A DNA stretch of 64,000 nucleotides, taken from positions 40,979 through 104,978 of the forward strand of contig JADIMH010000012.1 of the NCBI GenBank assembly GCA_017694885.1, written 5' to 3'. The position numbers and the translations under genes are program-made. This DNA comes from Candidatus Cryptobacteroides faecipullorum (GTDB lineage Bacteria; Bacteroidota; Bacteroidia; Bacteroidales; UBA932). Under the pieces are notes generated by a model. The model had not been told where the DNA came from. It saw only the letters and a program-made list of their open reading frames with translations, and searched no databases. Positions 44,301 to 53,432 of the stretch are shown here, piece after piece. Numbering within the stretch: position 1 is the first letter of the stretch; each line of letters begins with the position of its first letter.

Positions 44301-46199
44301 TTACTCTACTGTTACATCGATCGTCCTGCGGATGGCAGTCCCGTCTGTAACCGTTATTACTGCTGTTCCCGGCCTTTTCCCTTCTATGGTCATCACGCCG
44401 GCTTCCAGAGATACACCGGCAATGTCAGGATCTGATACAGTATATACCAGCACCTGCACTGACGGGAAATACTCTCCGAGATCCAACGTCAGGGTCTGTC
44501 CGGCAGAAAGATGCTGTGGAGGCACCTGTTTCATTCCCGTCACCGTTAGCAGCAGGTTGTAGGTATCCAGTACGCCTACGCCCATCTGTCCGGAATAGCT
44601 TCCGGGATACCAATTGTCAACGTGTCTGGTACTACTCAGAAGGGCCTGTCTTAGATCCTCTCCGGTGAGACCTTTACGTTTGTCCGCGCCGTAATAATAG
44701 CTAACGGCAAGCGCACAGGCTCCGGAAACATGCGGACAGGCCATGGACGTACCCTGAAGGCTTTCATAATACGAAGAACCGTCCTCGGCCACACTCGTAC
44801 TGTATACTCCGCCATAGACCGTATTGAGGGTCAGATCTCCGCCTGGAGCTGCCATTGACACCCACGTACCATAATTCGTATATGATGCGGGCGTCCCGAG
44901 ATATGAGAAGGATGCAACGCTGACTACGGCAGGATCAGCCGCAGGGTAAGCCAGTTCGTCAGAACCGTCATTTCCGGCGGCGAATAATATTATTCCGCCC
45001 GCCATCGGACCTTCCTGATTCCCGTTCTCATCCATCCCTGCGTATTTAATGAAATATCTCATGGCTTCTGATAGAGCCGAATAACTGCCTCTTTTCCATT
45101 CGAGTTCCTCAACGGCACCGGCCGTATATCCCCAGCTGTTCTGGCAAATCACCGCTCCGTTGTCGGCAGCATATTTCATAGCCCTGACAGGACCGCCGAG
45201 ACCGGAACCTGAAGATGACCCGGAATCGGATATGCACTGCAGCGACATGATCCTGACCCCGTCATTGTTGCCGGAGCCTCCTGCTATACCGTTGACTCCT
45301 GTACCGTTGTTGTTTACGGCAGCGATCGTGCCTGCCACGTGAGTGCCATGCATATGTTCCGCCGACGAGGTGATGGTGCCGGAATTCTCTATGAAATTAT
45401 ATCCGTAGATATCATCGACATAGCCGTTGCCGTCATCATCGATTCCGTTTCCCGGAATCTCGTCTCCGTTTACCCACATGTTGTCGGCAAGATCTTCATG
45501 ATCGTATTTCACTCCTTCATCTATCACAGCCACTATCACGTCAGGATTACCTTTACACAGCTGCCATGCGGCATATACGTCTGCATCCGCACCTACCAGA
45601 GAGGATACCGGCCCTATTGTGCCGGTATTGTTGTAATGCCATTGGAGGGTCCGGGTCCTGCCGCTTTCATTGAAAGGGAACGGTATGGTCCTGCCGGATG
45701 ACACGGAAGCGGACACATCCGGAATGTTTCCGGAAACGGAGCCGGATCTGGAGTATCCGCACAATTTCGGATGCAAGGAATATTCGATCACTTCGACATC
45801 CTTACACAAAGAAAGCAGGTCAGCCACCTGCGCAACCGGTACTTCCGGGTCATATTCAGCTATATACCAGCGATGAAGCCCTTCTGCCCTTGTCCTTTCT
45901 TCAAAACGTCCGCACTCCGGGAAAAGACGCTCGAACCTGACTGTACCTATAGCACCCAGGACATTGTCTATCTGGTCTATTCCGCTCCTGTCCGCCGACA
46001 TTCCGGATTTTGAGGCCGGAACGGCATCGGTCTTCAGTTTCAGGATAATTTCTCCGGGAGCCGCCATGGAAGAAGAATTCACTATGACCGGCCCGCTCCG
46101 GCCCTCCTGTCCTCCATCATCGGGCAGATCGGCTTCCGAACACCCCGTTATAAAGGCATAAAGCCCGGACAAGAGTACTGCTCTTGCAAATCGTCTCAT
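44301..46199 (-). CDS. Subtilisin-like serine protease lipoprotein (S8 family, 632 aa)
   Basis: A surface or periplasmic protease. The start at 46199 gives M-R-R-F-A-R-A and a lipobox F-I-T-G-C near residue 20. About residues 45-150 resemble an inhibitor-type prodomain (A-P-G-E-I-I-L-K-L-K). The S8 catalytic triad is complete: Asp in VIVAVIDEGVKYDHEDLADN, His in HMHGTHVAGTIAAVNNN and Ser in GTSMACPHVSGACALA. The oxyanion Asn is in C-Q-N-S-W-G-Y. The last 80 residues look like a bacterial Ig-like (Big_2) domain. It is the only hydrolase in the eight-gene SusCD operon, pointing to a protein-containing substrate. An ATG at 46268 is rejected because it lies 69 bases before the signal. Confidence 0.92.
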   Translation of the reverse strand: MRRFARAVLLSGLYAFITGCSEADLPDDGGQEGRSGPVIVNSSSMAAPGEIILKLKTDAVPASKSGMSADRSGIDQIDNVLGAIGTVRFERLFPECGRFEERTRAEGLHRWYIAEYDPEVPVAQVADLLSLCKDVEVIEYSLHPKLCGYSRSGSVSGNIPDVSASVSSGRTIPFPFNESGRTRTLQWHYNNTGTIGPVSSLVGADADVYAAWQLCKGNPDVIVAVIDEGVKYDHEDLADNMWVNGDEIPGNGIDDDGNGYVDDIYGYNFIENSGTITSSAEHMHGTHVAGTIAAVNNNGTGVNGIAGGSGNNDGVRIMSLQCISDSGSSSGSGLGGPVRAMKYAADNGAVICQNSWGYTAGAVEELEWKRGSYSALSEAMRYFIKYAGMDENGNQEGPMAGGIILFAAGNDGSDELAYPAADPAVVSVASFSYLGTPASYTNYGTWVSMAAPGGDLTLNTVYGGVYSTSVAEDGSSYYESLQGTSMACPHVSGACALAVSYYYGADKRKGLTGEDLRQALLSSTRHVDNWYPGSYSGQMGVGVLDTYNLLLTVTGMKQVPPQHLSAGQTLTLDLGEYFPSVQVLVYTVSDPDIAGVSLEAGVMTIEGKRPGTAVITVTDGTAIRRTIDVTVE

Positions 46200-46225
46200 T
46201 TTCTTATTAACATCGATTTTATAAA

Positions 46226-46257
46226 GGGCCGGCCTGACATCCTTCAGTATCCGGCCC
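46226..46257 (-). terminator. Terminator-like hairpin inside the SusCD operon
   Basis: The minus strand reads GGGCCGG, A-T-A, CTGA, AGGATG, TCAG, G, CCGGCCC and then TTTATAAAAT: a two-part stem of 7 plus 4 pairs with a small internal loop and a weak T-run. It sits between the BACON lipoprotein gene and the protease gene, 27 bases before the protease start. It may end part of the transcripts, or protect the 3' end of the first three genes' message. Confidence 0.5.
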
Positions 46258-46271
46258 CGATAATACAACCA

Positions 46272-47810
46272 TTATTCCTTCACGCAGCGAAGCTGATAGC
46301 AAAAATCCTCTCCGCTGGCATAATACGAAGCAAAGTTTTCATTGAATCTCACACTGAAAGATCTGGCTACCGTCGATCCTTCCATCTCATGGGCGACCCA
46401 ATAATATCCGGTACCGCTGCTATAATTATGTGCGCTTCCGCCCACAGGGTACAGATTGCCGGCCATAGGATAATAGTCTCCGGTCCTCCACCATACCCTT
46501 CCGCAGTCCTTGACCGCATTCCACGGATATTCTTCATGGTTTTCACCGTTTTCATCATAATCTTCTGCGGCTCCTCCGGTCGGATACGAATTGACATCAA
46601 GTTCCGATGCTATTCCGTAGAAATTCTCACCCGGAACCTTATACCCGACAGGACATGGATCGAATATGGTCTTCTCATCCCCTGACCACAGGGATGACAT
46701 ACGAGCTTCGTCCGACATTGAGGCCACATACCAGTGCTGGCCTCCGCTTCCGCTATACGGTCTGAGGAACATCATCGGGTTCTCGACTGAATACGGGATA
46801 TTTGCAGGAGGAGTTGAAAGGAGCTGTGCCTTATAGTCCTCCGAAAACAGCCATTCGCCGGAACCGTCTCCGACTTCCAGATTGGTCTGATTGTATTCAG
46901 GAACATTCCCGCTGTCGGCATCCGTATAATACGGAGACTTCGACGGCATGAACGGATCCTTTCTGCCCCACTGGTAAAACATGCCTTTGTTACCGACATC
47001 CATAGGGGTATTGTTCATCGCACCGAGATTGCGGTCCATGATCTGACCTGTGACCTCATCTCTCGGATTGATATGGTCATGGACTTCTATCTCATCGTCG
47101 CACACCCATATATGCCAGCTCCAGAGCACTTTCCCTTCATAATCCTTTACAGCGATCAGAGCATTGCCTTCCATCCTTCCCGTAGTGAAGGTAACATACC
47201 CGTCATTATAGACCGGAAGGCCGTCTATGATCTCCTTCGACATGGACTTGTCCCCGTCTGTCCTGGCTTCCCAGAGCAGATCGGCGTATGCAATCCCCGT
47301 AATTTCCAGTCCGCAGGTCTCGATATAATGGCTCCTTCCGTCAGAGCCTCCGTTACCCTTTACGGTAGCATCGAAGGTATAGGTAGTACCCGTCTTTACG
47401 AGATAGCAGTTGGCAGTGCCTTCAGTGTTCAGGTTCACGCTGCGGTCTGTTCTCTGGGCCACTGACACCGAACATGACAGGACCTCTTCTCCTCTTGTCG
47501 CAGTAATATCTACGGACCCTGTTCTGGAATCCGGAGAATAGTTCGACGGTGCGGATATCACCAGGAATCCGTTTTCATCGGATTCAGCCGTAAACCAGTC
47601 TCCTGATACGGCGAAGTTCCAGTCATCCGCATTAGTAGCCACTGCGACTGCTGTCTTTCCGCCTTCCCTGTCGAAAACGACCTTGTCGCCGGAAACATCC
47701 AGATACATCGGATAGACATACTCTTCAGGATCTATCTCGGTTGTCTCCGTACAGGCGGCGAACACCGCTGCTGCAGCAAACAATATGTATAAATTCTTTT
47801 TTGCATTCAT
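46272..47810 (-). CDS. BACON-domain lipoprotein with a FISUMP-like C-terminal domain (512 aa)
   Basis: The SPII signal ends near residue 19 (A-A-V-F-A-A-C-T). A BACON domain follows (about 38-130: V-V-F-D-R-E-G-G-K-T-A-V-A-V-A-T-N, then W-N-F-A-V-S-G-D-W-F-T). The second half contains I-M-D-R-N-L-G-A-M-N-N-T, G-M-F-Y-Q-W-G-R-K-D-P-F and C-P-V-G-Y-K-V-P, typical of the Fibrobacter/Bacteroidetes major paralogous surface domain. The start is the ATG at 47810, which has GGAGG seven bases upstream; the ATG at 47828 overlaps the preceding stop but has no such site. BACON domains are thought to bind glycoprotein or mucin. The function is otherwise unknown. Confidence 0.75.
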   Translation of the reverse strand: MNAKKNLYILFAAAAVFAACTETTEIDPEEYVYPMYLDVSGDKVVFDREGGKTAVAVATNADDWNFAVSGDWFTAESDENGFLVISAPSNYSPDSRTGSVDITATRGEEVLSCSVSVAQRTDRSVNLNTEGTANCYLVKTGTTYTFDATVKGNGGSDGRSHYIETCGLEITGIAYADLLWEARTDGDKSMSKEIIDGLPVYNDGYVTFTTGRMEGNALIAVKDYEGKVLWSWHIWVCDDEIEVHDHINPRDEVTGQIMDRNLGAMNNTPMDVGNKGMFYQWGRKDPFMPSKSPYYTDADSGNVPEYNQTNLEVGDGSGEWLFSEDYKAQLLSTPPANIPYSVENPMMFLRPYSGSGGQHWYVASMSDEARMSSLWSGDEKTIFDPCPVGYKVPGENFYGIASELDVNSYPTGGAAEDYDENGENHEEYPWNAVKDCGRVWWRTGDYYPMAGNLYPVGGSAHNYSSGTGYYWVAHEMEGSTVARSFSVRFNENFASYYASGEDFCYQLRCVKE

Positions 47811-47824
47811 TTGTCGTCCCTCCA

Positions 47825-50800
47825 TCATTTATATTCTGCAGGTATTGAATCATAGTCGGACAGACCGGTACAACCGGTAAAGGCGCCTTTCCTGTTCGAT
47901 GCAGCGGTGGCAAGCGCCTTAAGGCCTGAAGCAGCCTGATTCTCGCCGGTCCGTTCATACAGATGGTATTTGACACCGTTAACGACAGTATACGGAGACT
48001 CTCCGGTAAGATTGACGCACCCGTTGAACAGGTTGCCGATATTAGTGATGGATTTCATGTTGTCGAAGAAATCCGTCGGGAATGAAGCAAGGCCGGTACA
48101 GCCGTTGAACATATTCCCGACATTGGTCACGGCAGTCATGGATGCGAATTCGGAAGCAGAGACCTCCTTTAGAGCGGTACAGCCCTGGAACATACCGTTG
48201 AGGGTCGTCACTGCCGTCATTCCGGCAAACAGGCCTGAAGGAATGCCTGTCAACGAAGTACAGCCTTTGAATACGCTCGTCAGTGTCTTCATGGCTGTCA
48301 TGCCTTTGAACAGACCGGACGGAACAGAAGTCAGGGACGTACAGTTCGTGAATATGCCGGAAAGCGAAGTAAGGCCTTCGACTTCACAGAACAGATTCTC
48401 CGGTACGGATGCAAGAGAAGTACAGCCGCTGAACAGGTTCGTCAGCCCTGTAGGCCTTCTTCCATTGAACAGTTCCGATCCGACGCTTACTATACCCGTG
48501 CAGTCCTTGAATACATTGGAAAAAGTACCGGTGACATTCTTGAAAAGTCCCGCAGGAATGGAAGTGAGGGAAGTACAGCCGAGGAAAAGGTTTGACATCG
48601 TCGTTCCGCTCGACCTGTTAAGTGAACCGAAAGCATCCGGAGCTATGCTGGAAATGGAAGTACATTCCTCGAACATGTTGGCACAGGTCGATATATTGGA
48701 CCTTTCAGCCTGCCCGAACAGCAGTGAAGGCACCGATGTCAGACCCGTACAGCCGCTGAAACACCTCTGGAATGTGACGGTGCTTGCGGAAGTCTGGTCC
48801 TTGAACAGCCCGGAAGGTATGGAAGTGAGCGAGGTGCATCCGTTGAAGGCATCTACAAATGTACTGACTCCGTAAAGTCCGTCGAAGAACCCGGCAGGCA
48901 AAGACTGAAGAGCGGTACATCCGTAGAAAATGCGGTTGCATTCGATCTTGGCGGCTATGTTTTCGCCGAAAATGTCACCGACTGTCGCAAGGGAGGTACA
49001 TGCCTCGAATGCACTTTCATATGAAGACACACTCGCGTTCTTTTCAAACAGGCCGGCAGGAACAGCAGTGATTCCCGATTCCATGAAAGCTTCAGCCGCA
49101 TTTTCAAGTGCGGTCAATGATGAGAACAGGCCGGCAGGCACTGTCTGAAGGGATGTGCATCCGGAAAAGACACCTGAAATATTCTCCAGTGCAGGTGCTC
49201 CGGCAAAAGCGTCTTCGGCGATTGCCCTGAGAGACGTACAGCCGTTGAACATATCTGACACCGTCGTACATTTGTTGCACCCTGCTATGATATTCGAACC
49301 TATACTTTCAATGGAAGTACAGCCTTTGAACATGCCGGAGAAAGATGTCATGTTGGCCATTCCTTTGAAGAATTCATCAGGAACCTCCTTCAGAGAGGTA
49401 CATCCTGCGAATGCGCTTGTCATCTGTGTTACGGAAGTATTGGTCGCGAACAGGCCGGAAGGTATTTCCTTCAGGGAAGTACAGCCGTTGAATATGCTGT
49501 TGAATCTCTGGATATTCGTAAATCCGTCGAACAGGCCGGCAGGAACGCTTTCGAGTGAAGTACATCCCTGGAACACCATGTTGAAGCCGTCCCTGTCCAT
49601 ATCTGAAGCCATTGCCCCTGAATTGGTAAACAGTCCTGAAGGAACACTCTTCAACATGCCGCAGCGCACAAAGCAGGACATGAATGAAGTGACATTGCTG
49701 CAGCCTTCGAACAGGTCTTCCGGAACTGAAGTTATCCTGGTGTTCTGGAATGCGTTGGCGAAAGTCGTACATTTCCTGTTGTTGGCGAAAATGCCTTCCG
49801 GCACTGATGAAAGCGCAGTATTGCTGAATACCATCCTGAAGCTTTCGCATTCGGTCAGTTTATCGAAAATTCCTGCAGGTACCGATGCAAAGTTCGAACT
49901 GTTCGAAAACAGGGCGTTGCAGGTAGTCACCTTCTTGTTGTTGTCAAAAAGACCCGCAGGTACGGTAGTCAGCTCCGTCATGGAAAACATCTGGCTGATA
50001 TCGGTAAGTTCGGTATTGGCTGACAGGAAATCCTTGTCTATCGAAGCCAGGGATGTAGACATCAGCAGACCGGACACGTTCTGGAGTTTCGGACAGTTTT
50101 TCAGAAGGCCCGCCGGAGCAGCCGTTATATTGCCGTCCGAATAGAATGTCTGATTCATGCTCACGGCGTTGACGGCATGGGAGAAAAGACCTTCCGGAAT
50201 TTCACTTATATTCTCCATATATGCAAAGGCGCCGTCAAACGTAGTCACATTTTCGAAAGCTCCGGTCTCGTCCGGAGGCAAGGAAGTGATGTTCTCCATC
50301 TGGGTGAATGCATCCTCCATGGATTTCAGGCCGAGGTCTCCCCAGTTGTATATTTCTACGTACTGGTCTTTCTGGTTATAATAGTATCCGTATTTGGCAT
50401 TCATGGATTCCGCAGAGCCTTTGGCCGTTACGATATACTCTCCGGGATCCGTATATGTATGCTCCGGATAAGTATCCGTATCCGTTTCCTCTATGGTGCC
50501 GTCACCCCAGTCGATGGTACCTTTGAACCCCTTGTCAAAGAACAGCATGGCCTTCAGGTCATCCGCAATGACATTCAGACCTACTATATAGGCATCATAG
50601 TCCATGCCTGCCTGGGATACAGTCACGTCGAATTCGGACAGATTCTCCTTGCCGTCCCCGGTCTTTAAGGTAATGACAACGGTACGTGAAGTCTCCCCCT
50701 CATTCGCTGTCGGGGTCAGGATCAGTCCTGTTTCTGTTTTTTCAATTGTAAGCCAGCCGTTCCCGGAATCATCGGTTTCGTAGTCCCAGTCGAAATTGGC

Positions 50801-51574
50801 ATCTACCGTAAGCTCCCTCTTGAAATCGGAATCCGCTACGGGAGCGAATGGAACGGTCCTGGTGTCCGCCGTGATATTGGCGGCACGGTCCTGAAGGACA
50901 GAAATGGTTTCAGTTACCGGACTGCCCCCCCCGGCTCCGGCAATGATCACGAATTCGGTCACCCGGTCAGCAAAATCCGTATTGCGGTCTGCCGTAAGGG
51001 TAAGGGTGTTGCCATCCTGCTCGACGAGCAGCCACTCGCAGGCTGTGGTTTCATATGTCCAGTCAGGATCAGAGGATTCGACTGTAAAAGAAGTTGAAAG
51101 CTCTCCGGCAGCCGGAAGCTGGAAATTATTGGCCTGGGCTATAATTTCCATTGTACCGTAGGCATTCTGCGTAGCCGTAATGACGGCTGTCTTGTCTCCT
51201 GCCGTCACCGTAATAGATGAAGACAGTTTCTTTTCCTGTGTATTGGAATCGCATGAGAGGACCAGCTGGTCTGTTTCCTCATCCTTTACCGCTGTAATGA
51301 ACTCGTCTTCGCCGTCTATGGTAAATGTCCAGCCGACATTGGTATTGACATCCACTACCACTTCGCCTCCGAGACTCTTGAAAGCGATTTCCGCGCTCTG
51401 GCCGTCTTCCGTCGAAAACCATGTGTTGCGTGAAGCAAGGGTCAGCTCTGCCTCGGTTTCCACGACATCGCCCTCTCCTGCTTCTACCTCAGGATTTTCA
51501 TAGTAGATAGTTTCCTTGACACATGATGACAGGAGGACCAGGACAGCAGAACATATTATAGATATCTTTTTCAT
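47825..51574 (-). CDS. Giant BACON / BspA-like leucine-rich-repeat surface lipoprotein (1249 aa)
   Basis: The lipobox is at residues 15-18 (L-S-S-C). Three or four BACON-type domains occupy about 45-330, each with a W-x-F/W-x-Y-E core. A PKD-like segment (I-D-W-G-D-G-T-I-E-E-T-D, E-H-T-Y-T-D-P-G-E-Y) lies at about 355-390. From about 410 to 1170 there are some thirty tandem repeats of roughly 24-27 residues with the core M-F-x-G-C-T-S-L-x-S-V-P-x-G-L-F-x-G-M. This is the BspA-like/DUF285 type of leucine-rich repeat used for binding host or bacterial surfaces. The C terminus has one variant repeat (F-T-G-C-T-G-L-S-D-Y). No catalytic motif is present. It is the second gene of the SusCD operon. 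Confidence 0.88.
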   Translation of the reverse strand: MKKISIICSAVLVLLSSCVKETIYYENPEVEAGEGDVVETEAELTLASRNTWFSTEDGQSAEIAFKSLGGEVVVDVNTNVGWTFTIDGEDEFITAVKDEETDQLVLSCDSNTQEKKLSSSITVTAGDKTAVITATQNAYGTMEIIAQANNFQLPAAGELSTSFTVESSDPDWTYETTACEWLLVEQDGNTLTLTADRNTDFADRVTEFVIIAGAGGGSPVTETISVLQDRAANITADTRTVPFAPVADSDFKRELTVDANFDWDYETDDSGNGWLTIEKTETGLILTPTANEGETSRTVVITLKTGDGKENLSEFDVTVSQAGMDYDAYIVGLNVIADDLKAMLFFDKGFKGTIDWGDGTIEETDTDTYPEHTYTDPGEYIVTAKGSAESMNAKYGYYYNQKDQYVEIYNWGDLGLKSMEDAFTQMENITSLPPDETGAFENVTTFDGAFAYMENISEIPEGLFSHAVNAVSMNQTFYSDGNITAAPAGLLKNCPKLQNVSGLLMSTSLASIDKDFLSANTELTDISQMFSMTELTTVPAGLFDNNKKVTTCNALFSNSSNFASVPAGIFDKLTECESFRMVFSNTALSSVPEGIFANNRKCTTFANAFQNTRITSVPEDLFEGCSNVTSFMSCFVRCGMLKSVPSGLFTNSGAMASDMDRDGFNMVFQGCTSLESVPAGLFDGFTNIQRFNSIFNGCTSLKEIPSGLFATNTSVTQMTSAFAGCTSLKEVPDEFFKGMANMTSFSGMFKGCTSIESIGSNIIAGCNKCTTVSDMFNGCTSLRAIAEDAFAGAPALENISGVFSGCTSLQTVPAGLFSSLTALENAAEAFMESGITAVPAGLFEKNASVSSYESAFEACTSLATVGDIFGENIAAKIECNRIFYGCTALQSLPAGFFDGLYGVSTFVDAFNGCTSLTSIPSGLFKDQTSASTVTFQRCFSGCTGLTSVPSLLFGQAERSNISTCANMFEECTSISSIAPDAFGSLNRSSGTTMSNLFLGCTSLTSIPAGLFKNVTGTFSNVFKDCTGIVSVGSELFNGRRPTGLTNLFSGCTSLASVPENLFCEVEGLTSLSGIFTNCTSLTSVPSGLFKGMTAMKTLTSVFKGCTSLTGIPSGLFAGMTAVTTLNGMFQGCTALKEVSASEFASMTAVTNVGNMFNGCTGLASFPTDFFDNMKSITNIGNLFNGCVNLTGESPYTVVNGVKYHLYERTGENQAASGLKALATAASNRKGAFTGCTGLSDYDSIPAEYK

Positions 51575-51586
51575 AGTACAATCGTT

Positions 51587-52720
51587 TTAGTCTGTTACCT
51601 TAGTGTCATCTGCCTTGAGGAGATACATTTCCCCGACCGCATAATAGAGATCGGAAATGAATGCGTACGATGCTCCTTCGCTGGCGATCAGTCCGAAAGC
51701 ATTGTACGGAGCATCGAATCCGGACAGGATAATCGCCGGTTTCGTCACACCGTTTTCATCTGTTCCTTCACCGTACTCCCCTGTAACTTTCTTGGAGGTG
51801 AATCCTCTTGATGTCAAATCTATGGCTACAGGATAATAGGCGCGGAATCCGCCGCCCGTCAGATTTATCATCATGCAAAGCCTCCCGAGATCGATGGTCA
51901 TCAGGTGAGTATTCTTGTCATAAGCGGCAGCTATTTCGGTACCGTCCGTAAAAAGATTCTTTATGACCAGACTGTCAGGATAAACCTTTTCTTCAATGGT
52001 ACACTGAGTCGCCACTCCGGGCGCATCCAGATAACCGTCTCCCCTGTACCAGTTTTCGGCGAAAAGGCTGAAGTTTCCGGTCATCTTATAATAAGGATCG
52101 TCCGATTTCGACATCTGGGAGAATGCCACTGCGGCTGATTCCACAATGCTTCCGTCAGTAGAGGAAACGACTATCTCGCCCGATCTGCTTTCTCCGGTAT
52201 CGTTGGCGGCGACGGAAACCTCAACGACCCCGTTTTCATAATCAGCCGAATAAGATATCCATGTGTCCGTCTCATCGGCCAGGCCGACGGTCCATTCACA
52301 GTTGGACGATACGGAAAAGGCGAATTCCTCTCCTCCTGAAATAACCTCCAGTGCCTCCGGGGCATTGACCTGAAGCTGTACCAGTGATCCGGACCATGCC
52401 TGGGAGACGCTTATCTCCTGCAGGTCCGCACCGGTCTGCAAAGCAATGGAAGCAGTCCTGCCCTGGCCTGTCGGATTGGCCTGTGCCGTTACCAGAAGAG
52501 TATTTTCTTCCGGAACCAGTTCAATCCAGTCAGCAGAGCAATCTGCCGTCCATTCTGACGGACAGGCGACCGAAACCGTCGCCGTTCCACCATTCTCATC
52601 AAAGGCAATCTTGTCCTGTGACACAATTATCACATCGGCAATACTGTCTTTCGTCTGCTCGCTGCAGCCCGCAAAAAGGACCGCAGCCAGAGCTGTCAGA
52701 ATAGCTAATAAGGGTTTCAT
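51587..52720 (-). CDS. BACON-domain lipoprotein (377 aa), first gene of the SusCD operon
   Basis: The SPII signal (MKPLLAILTALAAVLFAGCS) has its cysteine at residue 19. Two BACON domains are seen at about 30-115 and 118-212: K-I-A-F-D-E-N-G-G-T-A-T-V-S-V-A with E-W-T-A-D-C-S-A-D-W-I, and F-A-F-S-V-S-S-N-C-E-W-T-V with W-I-S-Y-S-A. The last 165 residues are beta-rich and unrecognised. It lies 12 bases before the LRR lipoprotein gene. A binding role at the surface is inferred. It probably marks the 5' end of the operon, since the next 270 bases upstream have no gene on this strand. Confidence 0.75.
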   Translation of the reverse strand: MKPLLAILTALAAVLFAGCSEQTKDSIADVIIVSQDKIAFDENGGTATVSVACPSEWTADCSADWIELVPEENTLLVTAQANPTGQGRTASIALQTGADLQEISVSQAWSGSLVQLQVNAPEALEVISGGEEFAFSVSSNCEWTVGLADETDTWISYSADYENGVVEVSVAANDTGESRSGEIVVSSTDGSIVESAAVAFSQMSKSDDPYYKMTGNFSLFAENWYRGDGYLDAPGVATQCTIEEKVYPDSLVIKNLFTDGTEIAAAYDKNTHLMTIDLGRLCMMINLTGGGFRAYYPVAIDLTSRGFTSKKVTGEYGEGTDENGVTKPAIILSGFDAPYNAFGLIASEGASYAFISDLYYAVGEMYLLKADDTKVTD

Positions 52721-52992
52721 ATGTATAAAATAAAATGGTCAAAAAGAATGGACATAAAACCGAAAGTGTCGAAAGTTAGAAAAAAAACAGGTGCATTGTA
52801 ACGGCCCCGCAAAAAAATTACGATTCTTTTGACTCTGATAATCAAACACCTGCAAATGATTTATCATTAAAATACATAAAACCGTTAGGATTTGTAACAT
52901 TCATGCCTGTTTTCACTATAAACAAAAACCGTTTTAATATTCCGGCAATAATCAGTACCTTTGGCGCGGCAAAGAATTTATTGACAAAACAT
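52721..52992. promoter_or_regulatory. Divergent intergenic region, SusCD operon and rpiB
   Basis: There is no gene here; an in-frame extension of rpiB to 52903 looks spurious. TACCTTTG at 52956-52963 is a full -7 box for rpiB, about 30 bases before its start. For the minus-strand operon the best candidate is TAACTTTC (52778-52771), one base off consensus, about 50 bases before the start. CAGGTG (52789) and CACCTG (52847) could pair but are short. Confidence 0.4.
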
Positions 52993-53430
52993 ATGACTAT
53001 GACACTTGGAATTTGCAGCGACCACGCAGGCTATGAATACAAACAGAAGCTCATGGCGTGGCTCGGATCAAAAGGTTATCAGGTAAAGGATTTCGGCACG
53101 GATTCAACTGAAAGCATGGATTATCCGGATGTGGCGCACCCTCTGGCAGAGGCCGTAGAGAAAGGCGAAGTGGAAAAAGGCATAGCAATGTGCGGGACGG
53201 GCAACGGAATGGCAATGACTCTCAACAAGCATCAGGGGATCAGGGCCGGGCTCGCATGGGACGTGGAGATCGGAAAACTCGTAAAGCAGCACAACAATGC
53301 GAATGTGCTCGTAATGCCTGCAAGATTCATTTCATTCGATATGGTCTGCGAAATCACCGGAGCCTGGCTCGACACGGAGTTCGAAGGTGGCAGGCACCAG
53401 AAAAGGATTGACAAGATTCCGGTAAAATAG
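52993..53430 (+). CDS. rpiB: Ribose-5-phosphate isomerase B
   Basis: Interconverts ribose 5-phosphate and ribulose 5-phosphate in the pentose phosphate pathway. The RpiB/LacAB fold is seen from residue 3: L-G-I-C-S-D-H-A-G-Y-E-Y-K, with the active-site D-H pair, then DFGTDSTESMDYPDVAHPLA and the catalytic cysteine in I-A-M-C-G-T-G-N-G-M-A-M-T. The 145 residues from ATG 52993 match the family length; ATG 52999 is equally possible. The longer reading from 52903 would start upstream of the -7 box at 52956. truB follows after 2 bases. Confidence 0.95.
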   Translation: MTMTLGICSDHAGYEYKQKLMAWLGSKGYQVKDFGTDSTESMDYPDVAHPLAEAVEKGEVEKGIAMCGTGNGMAMTLNKHQGIRAGLAWDVEIGKLVKQHNNANVLVMPARFISFDMVCEITGAWLDTEFEGGRHQKRIDKIPVK

Positions 53431-53432
53431 CG

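Noticed and set aside
49155..50144. Long antisense frames (also 47970-48875) over the LRR lipoprotein gene
   Set aside because: They arise because the 24-27-codon repeats reproduce the same antisense codons; the repeat peptides they give have no signal or known fold.
47900..50300. Regular DNA periodicity resembling a tandem or CRISPR-like array
   Set aside because: The period is a coding repeat of about 75-81 bases with degenerate units in frame, not identical repeats with unique spacers.
52903..52992. N-terminal extension of RpiB by 30 residues
   Set aside because: It starts before the -7 box at 52956 and the added sequence does not match the family, whose members begin right at the L-G-I-C-S-D-H strand.
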